This document shows positions 11,541-23,109 of a stretch of DNA of 64,000 nt, piece by piece. The position numbers were made by a program, and so were the translations under genes. The stretch is from assembly GCF_014066305.1 (NCBI RefSeq), contig NW_023501036.1:62001-126000 (forward strand). The letters are read 5' to 3'. Positions within the stretch are counted from its first letter, which is position 1; every line of letters starts with the position of its first letter. Origin of the DNA: Letharia columbiana (lineage: Eukaryota; Ascomycota; Lecanoromycetes; Lecanorales; Parmeliaceae). The notes under the pieces are model-generated. The model was not told the DNA's origin, searched no databases, and saw only the letters and a list, made by a program, of their open reading frames with translations.

Positions 11541-12127
11541 CACCGTGTCATTGATTCGTCGAAATTTCCAGGACACTGCAACAGAAACTGGAACCACAGC
11601 CCCGGCCCGATCCAAAGAGATGCATCGAGATAGCGGGTCCCAAGATGATCCATTGCTCTTCGAGCGCGCCTTTATTGATGCAAGAGGCCAACCAGTGAAA
11701 ACAATCATGTGGGTAGAAGACCACTGGGCGTACTATACTACCAAATGTGAGGAACGACGCAAAATATCGTCACTGGTCCTTTTGGAGACCGAAATTCTAG
11801 GCATGGTAAAAGTCATGATATAACCTACGATGGCTACAAATATTGCTGTCTTGCTTGAGCACATGAGAGGCCAAGAAGTGCTCTGTTCCCGAAGAACGAT
11901 GTTGGAAGCTAAAGAAGTAAACAACAACACACTTCTCCAAACTCCTTCACTTTGCAAGCAAAAATTCCAAGCGCGCGTCAAATACGGTGATCCAATAGCC
12001 CTTTAAGGATGTGTTCCAACCACATTTGGGGCGTTAAACACTCAATTCTCGCTCATTTGTCTTCACGAACATCTACCCACGTTCACCCCATACACCACCA
12101 CCACGCCTTTCCAGCCAGTCTCCAGTT
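11541..12127. other. Intergenic region, possible relic continuation
   Basis: About 590 bp. A plus-strand open frame (about 11530-11823) has no recognisable domain and may be a remnant of the NLR relic's tail. The last 100 bp are pyrimidine-rich and probably promote the 12128 gene. Confidence 0.4.
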
Positions 12128-12859
12128 ATGGCTACCATCCCTCCCTATAAGCCGAGCACAAAACACTCAGCCAAGACTACCATTCCTCCTGATGATCCCG
12201 AAGCAGAATATGAAACCGCCGTCGCCGCATACAAAGCGCAAGTGAGCGTTATGGGCCCAACGCGCAAACAGTACGAGGCGCTTTTCTTTCAACACAAACA
12301 AGCTCAAACACGCTATGACAAGATCATGGACAAAACGACATCGCAAAACACCACATACCAGCGCCATAAGCGATACGTCATCTCACTGACAAACGCCTTG
12401 CTCGCATCAAACCTCACACTACGCTCCGCTTCAGGACCGGTCAGCGATTTGCAAGCTCTAACGCACGCAACTCTCCTTTATGATATTCGACTCTCTGCTC
12501 GCACGCTCGTCGACATGATGGTTCAGAACAAGCGCCTGGACAAGGCAAGAGAAAGGTTTTGGAAACTCGATCAGGAACTGCATGTGAAGTGTGAGGAGTT
12601 GTTTGAAGTGGTGGACAAGAATTGTAAAGAGTTGGATCGACTGCATGCGAAGGTGCTTGAGGCAGAGAAGAAGATGGGCGAGGAGTCCAGATGTGGGATG
12701 GCAGAGGGGAAATGTCTTTCTTGTGTCAGGAATAGTGAGAAGGAGGCGAGGAGGCTGGGGGCGGACGATGTGGCGAAGGCGAAGGGAGGGCCTGGGAAAA
12801 TAGGGAAAGGGCTGGGGGCGAAGAAGAAGTTGGAGGATATTCTTGAGGAGGTGGATTAG
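12128..12859 (+). CDS. Hypothetical coiled-coil protein
   Basis: Intact single-exon frame of 243 residues from an ATG in good context (GTTATGGCT). I do not recognise a family. The central part (about 40-190) is rich in Lys, Glu, Gln and Leu with heptad-like spacing (RFWKLDQELHVKCEELFEVV; DRLHAKVLEAEKKMGEES), suggesting coiled coils. Three Cys fall near residues 198-210 (ESRCGMAEGKCLSCVR). The C-terminus is Gly/Lys-rich (KGGPGKIGKGLGAKKK). No signal peptide or membrane segment is seen. Composition and codon use resemble the neighbouring real genes, which supports expression. Function unknown. Confidence 0.65.
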   Translation: MATIPPYKPSTKHSAKTTIPPDDPEAEYETAVAAYKAQVSVMGPTRKQYEALFFQHKQAQTRYDKIMDKTTSQNTTYQRHKRYVISLTNALLASNLTLRSASGPVSDLQALTHATLLYDIRLSARTLVDMMVQNKRLDKARERFWKLDQELHVKCEELFEVVDKNCKELDRLHAKVLEAEKKMGEESRCGMAEGKCLSCVRNSEKEARRLGADDVAKAKGGPGKIGKGLGAKKKLEDILEEVD

Positions 12860-13260
12860 GAGAACGGGCTGAATGGAGTGCAAAGACCGTTGAACGTGTG
12901 TATTCCCGGTGCTGAAGAGATACGCACATCACACTTGTCGTTGCCGCTTGTCAATAAGGATTCTAAGTTTGCAAAGAAGAGAAGCACTTGCAGCACATCT
13001 GTCAATCTCATTAGCAGGAATGGTTATGTACTACCATAGTGACAGGAAGCACGGGTACCAAGTCTATCAGTGCCATCAGGCAGAACAAATATTGACGGTC
13101 ACAGTGAAGCCGAGAACTGATGATCCCATAAGGAAGACCTGACGTGCAAAGTGACGATGTAGAGGAGCACCGGCAACAAGGCTATGAAAGCCATCAGTAC
13201 ACTATGCAAACAGCCCTAGAAGCGCACGACGCAATGGGTATTTGGCGTGCCACAAAACGA
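12860..13260. other. Intergenic region
   Basis: About 400 bp between the convergent coiled-coil gene and SEC22. It presumably holds both 3' UTRs and terminators. No gene or repeat is seen. Confidence 0.5.
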
Positions 13261-13974
13261 TCAAAAGAATCTCCACCATATGAGTACAATCATCATCACT
13301 CCCACTCCCACAAACGGTCCATACTGTTTAAGCAGTAACTCCCAGTTAATCCTGACTGCCGCCCTCCTATACTTCTTACTATCTTCCTTCAACCTCCCTG
13401 ACATCTCACCCATCCGCTCCAAACTGTCCCCTCTATACAGCAAATCCTCAATATTTTTCGTCATGACCTTCGTCACATCTCTCAGCTCATCATTCAGTTT
13501 ATCCAGGTTCTGACTCGCGCGGCTGTCTTGGTAGGTCTTCTTTGTGCGCTGCATAAAAGTGTCGAATTCGACAAAAGCGTAAGGGCGGCAATTGGGGGAG
13601 AGGTATTGGGAGGAGGAGTACGTGGTTGTGAATTCGGTGGCTAGGTCGGAGAGGTAGGTGAAGGCTAATTTGCGGGGGTAGGAATGGTCGCAGATGGTGA
13701 GGAAGCAGAGTTGGTCTTGTATCAAATAGCTGCAGTGCACCCAAAGAGTTCAGTACTAGCTTCTCGGCAAAGGGGAGAGGGAGCAGGCGACGTACTGCAG
13801 AGTGTATTTGCCAGCTTCTATGCTGGCCTGAGGCTCAGAATTGCGGTTCAGCCGCCGTATGATCATCTTCGCATTTGCTTTGGGATCTGCAAGCTCGGTC
13901 TCCGCTTGCTCGTCGTCAACGGTGGCTGCGAGCAGGAGGCCATCGATCCTGGCTATCTGTGTTGATTTGACCAT
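13261..13974 (-). CDS. SEC22: R-SNARE Sec22
   Basis: Spliced CDS complement(join(13261..13729, 13796..13974)), 215 residues, the usual Sec22 length. The protein begins MVKSTQIARIDGLLLAA, a longin domain, through RKLAFTYLSDLATEF and NCRPYAFVEFDTF. The SNARE motif follows (NLDKLNDELRDVTKVMTKNI; EDLLYRGDSLERMGE, with the zero-layer Arg in LYRGD). A C-terminal membrane anchor ends in WWRFF. The 66-bp intron (13730-13795) falls in the His codon of YTLHYLI. Sec22 is the vesicle SNARE of ER-Golgi transport in both directions. The gene is intact and strongly conserved. Confidence 0.96.
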
Positions 13975-14350
13975 CTTGCTTTGTTGCCCGTCCTCCCTTA
14001 TAGAACCACCACTACTACTAGCTATTGTAGTTATGTAGCTATCTCAGGCATTGACGTTAGAAACGACTGCTCCGGGAAAAATCAATTCTCACTTCAATAG
14101 ACTAGAAGAACAGCTGTAATCAAGGTCGGTTCATCAATTGCTGCATGCAGTGACCTTTCTGACATTAGGGTCGGGGAGGCTTCCGCTCGGGGTGCGGCTG
14201 CCGGAGGGCGCTTGAAGAATAGCCGCGACAGGAACAGCAAGCATGTTTATTGTTCGCAAACAATTCTGAGCTTCAAACTGAACACTTCATTTACTTGTGC
14301 CCAAGATGTGAGAGGCTCTGCTTGAGCACTCTTTAAAGTCAGTCTACCTC
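13975..14350. promoter_or_regulatory. Divergent intergenic region (SEC22 / ASXH gene)
   Basis: 376 bp between divergent genes, holding both promoters. No specific element is recognised. Confidence 0.4.
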
Positions 14351-17300
14351 ATGTGTAATGCGTATTCCACACCCTCTGTACAAATCAAGATGATTCCTCA
14401 GAAACGCAAGGCGGACGCCGCATCACCAGCAGAGGCTTCTGACGAATCACCCCACAAGCGGGCCAAGTCTGAGAGTATTGACGACATAGTTAACAAGCCG
14501 GATAGTAATACTCGCTCTTCTGACGAGTCTTCAGAACACCATGTCGAGCAATCAATCTCTGTGGCCAGCCCTTCGAGTAATTCACGCACAGTTCCTGGTG
14601 AAGAGGACGAGACTGCCCTTCCTACAGATCTACCACAGACATGGGATCAAGCAAGTGACGCGGATAAAATGTTGGTGAAGATGAAGGAGGAGAACACAAA
14701 GAGCACCTGGGCTAAGATTGAGCAACGTTGGGAACGAGCGACGGGGAAGAAGCCTGCTGGAGGCGTATTGCCGGATAGGTATTGGCGCCTCAAAAAAATA
14801 ATGGCATCTTCAAAAGCCGGCGGCGCAATTGGAGGAAACGTGGAGTCCAAAGTTGTTGAGGAACTCTTGGAGACTTCAGAAGACATATCCACGCTTCCAA
14901 CAAATGGAGTCAGACGTCCAAGCCCTGCAATCGGCGGACCCTCAGAAAAGTCTTCACGTACTATCTCCAAACTCTCAGAACCTGCGATTAAATCTTTGAC
15001 AACTGAAAGTGCAGCTTCTGCCAATGAGATTGCCCCCGAAAAAGACTTTCCGCAGTCATGGGAACATGCAAATGCCGGGGACCAGCTGATAGTGAGAATG
15101 AAGACAAGTCGAAAGGCCTGGCCCAGGATCGAGGAAGCGTGGCAAGACTTGACGGGCGAAACGCCTGCGGAGGGTGCATTGCGAGATCGATACATGGGCA
15201 TGAGAGAACTAGTCATTTGCCCAGGAATCAAAGGCCCATACACGAAAAGCACTTTTGACAGAGGCACTGACCAAGCTGTTTCTCGCCGCGCAAAGGATAC
15301 GCTCAGAACGCCGAGGAAGCAGAAGGTGGAAGCTGAACCCTCTGAGGAATCTTCAAATGAATCTTCTTCTGTAATTTCGAAGCATTCCAAGAATATTGCA
15401 CGTCGAAAGCCCCGTGGTGCAGTTGAAAAGCAGATGAGAGCCAATGCTTTTGATGGACCGTCAGATGAACGTTTTTCTAGACGTACGAAAACTACGGCCG
15501 AAGAAGCTAGCGATGGGAAGCCGGAGACAGGATTTTCGGATGAATCAGATGAGTCAGATGAGACCTCGAAGCAGTCATTGACGGTGGTCAAGTCTGCGAA
15601 ACGTCCACGCTCAAAACATGCGAACTCCGGAGCTCAGAATACAGCGGGGACTGCTGACGAGATGGTGGTGGAAATGAAAGAAAGAGGATGCAATTGGGTC
15701 GAGATCAGCAAAGCATGGACAGAGCGAACAGGCCTGACGCACGCTCCAGATACATTGCGAAAACGCTACGCTCGCATGAAGAACGGTTCTGCTGCAAAGC
15801 TGGTATCTAAAAACCAGGCTTCGAGCAAACGGAAGGTGAAAGCCACATCTCCAGACGAAGGTTCATTCGAGGCGTCAGCGAAACGTAACAAATCGACGAC
15901 CGAAACTCCTATCAAACGCAATATGGACCGTGGAAAGCGCAAGAGTTCAGTCAAGTACACAGATTCAACGACTGATGAGGATGAGCTCTTCGCTGCACCT
16001 GTCGAGCCTGTTGCCGTCGCCACCACCCCCGCCAAGCGTAATGCTGGTCGTGCTGCGAAGGTAAACAGAAGCGATCCAGAATGGCTAGTGACCAACGAGA
16101 AGTCACCTCTTGCCGACGAAGACCTCCATGCAGAATTCTCCAACCCCAAGACATACGAGAACTTCACCAAATCAGACTGGGAGGACCTTCGCGAAACCCT
16201 TCCTCCTAATGTCCCCATCAATTCTGATGGGTACTCCATTCCTATGGCATTCTTCAAGTACGACCCTGACTTCCGCCGCGGCATTCGTGAATTCCAGGAG
16301 GACCTCTCTTCCGGGCGTTTGGATCCCAAATGGCAAGCTGATGCAGCTCAGGCAATGGAGGAACGGGCTCAAGGGCAATTTGATGCGTACAAGGAAAGTC
16401 AGTTTGAGGCGTTCTGGGGACAGAAGCAGAAGCTGAACCATGATGCTCTTGCTGGGGAAAGCACTAAGATCAAGTTGGACTTACTGATACAAAATGAGAT
16501 ATTCAAGGTCGGAGATTACTTTAGCTACTCGAGGGTTTTTGGTCGCGGGAAGAATGGGGTGCTCGTAGAGAAGGATTGCAAGGTAAGCGAACTCCTTGAG
16601 ATTATGCTAGTATGCCATAGGTCATCGCTAACAATTCCTAGATTGTCAAGGTCGATGACAAAACACTAACATTCGCCATTCCTCCTGGGCAACGAAAATA
16701 CTCTCGCCGTATGTTTGAATCAGGACCTTCAGGAGATACTACACTCGAAGCAAAAGCCACCACGGCCGGTGACGATGAACAGTCCCCAGTCGATGTGAAG
16801 AACAGTCTCAACGATGCTGAAGCCGGTGTGGATAATGACATCAACGCTAGAAAAGGGTTACAAGCTAGCGAAAATGGTAACGGAGTCCTGACAACCAGTG
16901 AGATGGCCGAGAATGGCAACTTGCCGGACATGGAGCCAAAAGAGGATGAAGCCTTGCCAGATAGTAAGGCGGATGAGCATGGTACTGGAGGACCTACGCG
17001 GTCAGAAGGCACCGCAATCTCAGCAAACACCAAACCGCAAGAAGACGAGATTCACGAAGCCACGGCATCAGAAGGGGATAAAGAAGACGGAGCAACTGTC
17101 CAAACCAACGGCGACGATCAATTGTCTGCAGTTGCCTCCCAAGACGAGGACGTGCTACACAGCATCTCATACCTCACCCAGCTCGAGAATAAGATTGTTG
17201 ACATCGATGGCCATTTCAATTCCAAGGATATTGCAACGCAGAATTCATGGAAAAATTTCCGTGGCATACGCAATCACCAGGATCTCGGGACGCTCTTCGA

Positions 17301-17367
17301 GATGCGCGAGGACTTCTATGTCTATAAGCACCCGCAGATCGTGAAGAAGGCGAAGAGAAAGAGGTAG
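14351..17367 (+). CDS. ASX-homology (ASXH) domain protein with three SANT/Myb-like repeats
   Basis: Spliced CDS join(14351..16582, 16642..17367), 985 residues; an in-frame ATG at 14390 (MIPQKRKADAAS) in better context may be the true start (972 residues). The 59-bp intron is GTAAGC...CCTAG. Three related units of about 50 residues carry the pattern W-x-x-I-E-x-x-W...TG...P-x-x-x-L-x-x-R-Y (STWAKIEQRWERATGKKP; KAWPRIEEAWQDLTGETP; CNWVEISKAWTERTGL), resembling SANT/Myb helices. An ASXH domain follows near residues 570-690 (DPEWLVTNEKSPLADEDL, then FRRGIREFQEDLSSGRLDP), as in Asx-like chromatin proteins that act with deubiquitinase complexes. Linkers are rich in Ser, Glu and Lys (disordered, nuclear-type). 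The role is inferred as chromatin or transcription; partners are unknown. Confidence 0.8.
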
Positions 17368-17605
17368 TTGCGGCTGTGATTCGAAGGGGATGGGAAGGTT
17401 GGGTGCGGGTTTCCGCGACATTCCTAGGCGTTCATAAGATACCCCAGCATACCAAGCGAGCATGATACTTTTCGATGGATTCCTAGGAGAAATCATGACG
17501 AGAAAAGTTCTACAGAAAAACCAGTAGCTAGAAAGATAAACCATCACGACCTCAACAGTCCCCCAATCTAGAAACCCCATAGCTCTACTCTTCTTCCTTC
17601 ACCTG
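17368..17605. terminator. Convergent 3' region
   Basis: 238 bp between the convergent ASXH and secreted-protein genes. It must hold both 3' ends; no clear polyadenylation motif is resolved. Confidence 0.3.
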
Positions 17606-18395
17606 TCAACTCACACTCCCATTCCCCGCGCCCACCATCCCCAGCACCAACCCGTCCGGCCTATCAGGCGTGATCTTCCCAACGCCCACGGTGCCGAACT
17701 GATCATCCCGGACCTCAAACGCCGCCATCTGGAACCGGCCCGCTCGGTACAGATACAGCCACAGCCCCTGCAGCACGTTCATCACGATCCCGTACGTCAG
17801 GTGGTGGTATCCGATCGGGAAGGTGGCGACGCCGAAGAAGCAGCCGGAGTAGCGGATGTCAGATTCGTAGGGGTCGTCGAGAGGGGCCTGCTCGTGTCAG
17901 CTGGTGTTGCTTTGGGCTTGTGTGATGTGTGTGTGGGGGGTGGGGGAAGGGATGGGTACAGCATGTTGTACGTACGAGGGGTGTATCATCCGCATCGTAG
18001 GTCTTGATGAACGCGGCCAAGGATTGCTGAGTGCGTAGGATGGTGCGACCGATATTGGGCTTCTGGATGGGGTTATCCTGGAGGCCGATACGGAGGAGGG
18101 TGCTGGTGTCTGGGACGCGGTATAAGACTATGTCTGCCGGATTCGAGGTGTTCAAGAAGAGGGCGAGCGCGTTGATGGATCTGTAGAGGAGATGCAGGGT
18201 CGTCAGTGAGAGTGGATTGGGGAAGAGTTGGGGGAACGGGGCTCACTCTTCGCTAGAGAGAGAGGGAATTGTGCGGAGATCCGGTGCAATACTGGTGTTC
18301 AAGGAAAGAGAAGCTGGATCGACAGCGGCAGGAGCCGCTTGGGCGCCGTAGAAGGGTTGGAGAAGGAGGAGCAAAAGGCATGTGACCGGTAGCAT
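17606..18395 (-). CDS. Hypothetical secreted protein
   Basis: Spliced CDS complement(join(17606..17887, 17976..18180, 18247..18395)), 211 residues. Both introns (65 and 88 bp) have canonical GT-AG ends and matching phases. The start MLPVTCLLLLLLQPFYGAQA is a clear signal peptide with a likely cut after AQA. The mature part has SINALALFLNTSNPADIVLY, a hydrophobic stretch (GIVMNVLQGLWLYLYRAG) and a C-terminal FEVRDDQFGTVGVGKITP. I know no named domain. The two Cys of CFFG and the signal region are the only Cys seen. It may be a secreted or cell-surface protein. The gene is intact, and the consistent splicing supports it. Confidence 0.75.
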
Positions 18396-18984
18396 GTTGA
18401 TCAACGTTCATGCTTGAGAGGGATGTTCTCGGGGGTAACAGCATTCGAGAAGACCCTTAAGACTGTTGCGCATTGACTTTGAAGCGATAAACCCTTTCAA
18501 GGTCTCACGGTGCGAGTAAGTGTGGGGAGATAGAAAGCGACACGCGACAAGCGGAGAAGTGCACAAAAGAAGCCAACCATAACGACGCTACTGAAACCGA
18601 GAGTATAACTGTACATAGGCGTGAGCTTCGACCTAAAGATCGCATGAGAGAACGTATGGCTAGTATTCCCAACCCCACCCCAAATTCTTCGACACCACTG
18701 GTGCACCCACTAGCCCACCTCAGCATCTTCAAACCCCCATATCCATGTGTTTTTTGGGAATTACTTGCTTCTCAAACGAAAAGGTCCAGCAACCCTACGT
18801 CGGGACTTTGGAATCAAGCTAATACACACGGAAAGCATCATCTTCCTGGCGCCATGCCAGATCGATGCAGCAACTCCCGGGCGGCATTCCTCCTAGCTCA
18901 AGTCTCCTTCATCCAGCGTTCTTGAAAAGATGCCAAACCCTCATCGTCTTCGATTTGGATGTCCGTACCGTCGCGGCAAGAGGC
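18396..18984. other. Intergenic region
   Basis: About 590 bp between the secreted-protein start and the 3' end of the zinc-finger pseudogene. No supported gene or repeat. Confidence 0.45.
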
Positions 18985-20833
18985 TCACTCATGATCTCTC
19001 CAGGCCCGATCAATTCCGATGTTCTCTGGCTGCGGTAGCATCCCTCCCTCATTCGAATCAATATATGGAGTCACAGATGCGTCCACGACAAAAGGGTCTG
19101 TGAAATTTCGCGATGCTTGTTGTTTTGGCAAAAAGAGCTGCCCTAGGTCATCTGGTGCACTGCTCGTGGACCTTGGAGCTATGCCAAAGACAGCAAAGCC
19201 AACGACTCGAGATGCTGACCAACATGGCCCTGTAAAGTGTCCTGGGACTTAACGCCGTCTGGGCAAAGGTTGCAAAATGGGCAAATATGGAAAATCGTAT
19301 CCTCGCGTCGTCCGTTCACCTCCGCTTGCCAGGGGAGTTGCGAGCGCTCCATGCACCGCGGTGATCACGTCTCAAGTGCTCGATGTACGATTCAGCATCC
19401 ACGAATGTCATTCTCTTGTGATCTGGACCCCAGCAGTCCCATTTCAAGGGCATGTGTGCCGATCGAATGTGCGCGATCCAACCGTCGAACGACCGGAAGA
19501 TTCTTTGTGGCAAACAGCATTCTAGAAACACACAGATATAGGTCTCGAGGTCCTGCATGACATGGTGCCTTGATGGTTTAAACACTTGCAGCTCCACAAT
19601 ATAGAGGAGGCAAGAAATGGTCACCTCCAGTGTTTCCCAATCGACTTTTTAACTGGACACAGTATGTAGCAATAGGGACATTCAAACATGCCGTTGCTAT
19701 CCACCTTGGGTACTGGGAGAAAGTCGAATCCTGCAATCTGAGGCGAGGAATCTGAAGTACTTGTAAAGACCTGAGAAGGGAAAGGTGATTCTTGGGGACG
19801 TAGTGGCTCAGGCACAATCTCTGAAGCAGAAATTCGGTGCAAGTGTGTGGGATCTCTCGATTTGGGGGTAATTTGTTGATGCTTTGGGTATAGTACGGCC
19901 TCAGCTTTCCCATGTAGAAATTTTCGGTCTTCGCGGTCCAAAGCCAGGCGCTTGTTGACATGTGAGACTGGAAGCCGATGACGTCTCATTGTTCTTTCCA
20001 AGGCTAGCGATTCGGTTCCACCTTCGAAAATTAATTCGGACAACCGATTACGAAGACTTTCATCAGCTTGCGGGTACTTACGATTCATGATCAGCGCCGC
20101 ATTCGAAGATTGCGAAGTCATGTTGTTGTCGAGCTCGTCCATACCAGCGAAGGCCTCCACCTCTTGATCATGGTACCGAGACCCTGAATACCGAATGAGA
20201 GACGACAGTCCGTCCAAATCATAGATCTTTTAACTCACACAGGCTTTCGCGGCTGCAATATCAGCAGAAGGATCAACAACCCATTGGCTCGAGAGAAAGT
20301 CTGAAGAGGAACTCAAGGAGCTTGGTGGCAGGGTGGGAGAGTCATCGTCAGCTGCATCATTATTGAGGAGTACCTGTGGCTGGTCATGTTCTTCAGTAGC
20401 CTGTCTTGTAGGTATCGCGCAGAACCCTGCATGTCTGGATTCGGGATCAAGGGCCACGATCACTGTTATACGATGAGCGTGTGCGGATGTGGCATTGGAG
20501 ATTCCCATCGAAAAGTGCATCGTCCAAGGATAACTTACCGTAAAGGATATTCGCATGCAAACTTTCGAGCTTCCGAGTAACAAGTCATAGAGCTTCGAGT
20601 TGTGTCTCAAGTGGTGCTCAATCGAAGCTTGTCCCAGAATGAAAACACCTTGACGCGGAGCCCACAAATTCAGAACGCTCATGTGATCTTCGGCTCATAC
20701 TGTCCCGCTTTCGATCCATGCCTTGGTTGTCGCTTGCCCCTGCAACGTTGTTGTCGGAAGGTAGGAGGCGTTTGAAAAAGCAGAGGCAGGCATCTACACG
20801 ATCTGCGATCGTGGCTTTGCCTATGCTCGCCAT
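18985..20833 (-). pseudogene. Broken C2H2-type zinc-finger protein gene
   Basis: A recognisable order of segments lies on the minus strand but in changing frames. They are: N-terminus MASIGKATIADRVDACLCFF; then LNLWAPRQGVFILGQAS (one base out of register); an acidic/Ser linker; a TAA stop at 20230-20232 inside an otherwise continuous frame; the finger region CPYCYILCPVKKSIGKHWR. After a good 56-bp intron (19569-19624) come HHVMQDLETYICVFLECC and WIAHIRSAH. A 1-nt deletion follows after RRDHRGA before the finger HICPFCNLCPDG...LQGHVGQHLESLALLSL. Another 1-nt shift precedes the tail ending WRDHE at 18985. A splice GTGTGAGT...TTCAG could remove the TAA. At least three frame breaks remain, so I call it a pseudogene. 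Similar fungal C2H2 proteins often sit near NLR genes. Confidence 0.6.
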
Positions 20834-21741
20834 GGTAGAACAGCAAATTCAGGAAGAAGTGCAACTATCGATGCAAAGGCGAGAATGTACTCTCGTACGT
20901 GGATGGAGTTTATTTGAGATTGCATAAAACTGCAGGTGAAAAGTGAAGAATCTATTTCAAGTCGCTGGGGGACACGTACTATATAGGTCGCCACTCGAGG
21001 GGCTGAAACAATACCGGAACTGGGAAGGGGGAATCCTCGATGCCGATGTTTCCAATGTTTCCATTTCATTCTAAGCGCCAATCCTCCCAATGCTTGTCAG
21101 GGTGGCTCCAGATTCGAGATCTTTGGCATTGGCAGCCATTGTAGCTTCACCAGGTGCAGATAAACTCGACATCCAGGCACGCCTTCATACCAAACTTCGT
21201 GATGGGCCTACGTCCTTGCGGTTCCGGTGAAACAAAGGCTTGGAATATGGACGTTTGCGAGACCTTAGCACTTGAGTAGGCGGGATACCGACACAGTAGT
21301 CTACTGTACCAGAGTAAGACTTTTTGTAGAGTAGATCATGTTGCGAGAGGCAAGAGATGTCGTTCATAGACAAGCTAGCCTAGTTGCTGCCCTTGGCATC
21401 ATGGAGCTGCTGAAGTGTACTTGCAGACAGGGTGGATGAATACTTGCGGGCCTTTGTTGAGTGCTGTACAGTTTGCTGTACATTGAATTTAGAGCACAGC
21501 TTGCAAAGCAAGGTGCAAATTGGAAAGGCCAGCCTGGCACAAGGTACCGAATAACTGATGGAGCCAGAAAAGATAGCTGGCTTTTGACTGCCAAGAAATC
21601 CCACTGGTTTTGCATACGCTAAAAAACAGTCATTCTCCCCTTGCATGAAGACAGGGAACATATCTCATATCTCTCTTGATACTTGCTTGATCACCTCGTC
21701 TTGACTCTCCACATGTCAGTCTTGACAACGAATTCCAAACC
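20834..21741. other. Intergenic region between zinc-finger relic and MED6
   Basis: About 0.9 kb, divergent arrangement. Short open frames on both strands have no recognisable domain. No repeat seen. Confidence 0.45.
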
Positions 21742-22943
21742 ATGGCGCAGGAGCCGCCTTTGGATGAGATACAATGGCGATCTCCCAAGGCTCAGGAAAT
21801 GGGCGGCATCCACACTAACACCGGTAAGTCACTGTAGAGTCGCCGCTTCCCAAGCTCCGTCAGCTCACTGGATGTCTCTGACAGTTCTTCCCTACTTCGC
21901 CGAATCGCCGTTCTTCGATGCCACTTCCAACAACGCCATCCTGACTACGCAAGCGCTCTACAACCCCAACATGTTCTACATTATCCAGACTCGCGAAGCT
22001 TTTGAGGGCAGGTTGCGAACGATGCAAGGGCTGGAATTCATGGTCACCCATGACCCGTCTGAGAACGATTCCAAGCAAGACCATAGCGGGGTCTGGGTTA
22101 TACGGAAGCAGAATAGGCGTAAGAGACAGGGCGCGCCGGACGAGGTCACGGGAATCAGCTCGTACTATGTGGTGGGGGAGAATGTTTACCTGGCGCCTTC
22201 GGTGGGGAATATCCTTGGTAGTAGGCTGGTATGTGCCATCGTACTGCTATTCATCGGCCGCGCTTACCTCGATGCGCCAGCTCTCGACAGTCGCCTCCCT
22301 CACCAAGCTACTCTCCACAGCGTCTTCCCTTCCCAGCTTCACCCCTTCGCTTGGCCATACATACCTCCCTCCAGTATCAAAAATTCCTACACCCGGTTCA
22401 AGCTTCCAGGCAACCCAGGCGAGCAAAGAGGGCACACCGATGCCGGCAGGAGGCACACCCTTGCCGGCAACGCAAGAGACTACTACCAGCGCGAAAACTT
22501 CTAAAGTTACTTCGGACATGGGCCTCCAAGGCGTCCACATGCTAGCGTACTCCTACGATCTATCTGACCGCTACGCAAACGAGTACATGGACGAGAATCC
22601 TATCGTGGGCGAGCCGGGGTCATTCAAGCTGTCGAAATCGCACAACACTTCTTTGACAACGTCTATGAATACGTCAAAAACCTCCAGCCAAGCCCAAGAA
22701 GTGTCGAAACCCTCAAGCCAATCACTTGAGGTGGCAACTCCGGCGAAGAGTGCAGCACCGACGCCGCAGCTGAAGACGGAGGACTTGCCAGCACCGCTCA
22801 GAAAATCAACAAAGAGCAGCGAGAAGAGTCCAACCACACCAGGAACCAAGGAGAAAAAGTCGAGGCGAAAGAGCAAAGCTGCCGGCGACAAAGGGGCAAC
22901 AACGCCGAAAGCCACGACCCCTAAGCCTACTACGCCAGGATGA
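21742..22943 (+). CDS. MED6: Mediator complex subunit 6
   Basis: Spliced CDS join(21742..21823, 21885..22228, 22281..22943), 362 residues; introns of 61 and 52 bp with consistent phases. The N-terminus MAQEPPLDEIQWRSP leads into the family block VLPYFAESPFFDATSNN and LYNPNMFYIIQTREAFEGR, the Med6 core in the Mediator head module, which couples activators to RNA polymerase II. The middle has ISSYYVVGENVYLAPSV. The C-terminal third is low-complexity Ser/Thr/Lys/Pro, ending in ATTPKATTPKPTTPG, and is probably disordered as in other fungal Med6 proteins. The gene is intact. Confidence 0.94.
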
Positions 22944-23109
22944 TCACCACAGGCCTCGGAATCTAAACTTCGTTTTCTGGGATGCCTAGATACAAAAAAA
23001 ACTGGGTCCTCTGCGAAACAGGCAGCCGTCTGAAGATTGGCGCTCTGGCCAAATATAAAAAATGACACAGCACAATACGGCCCTGGATTCCAGAGATCAG
23101 CGCTGTTGT

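Noticed and set aside
14647..15591. Long antisense open frame (314 codons) opposite the ASXH gene
   Set aside because: It mirrors a Ser/Glu/Lys-rich coding region in a frame where stops are rare; no domain and no start context, while the sense gene is well supported.
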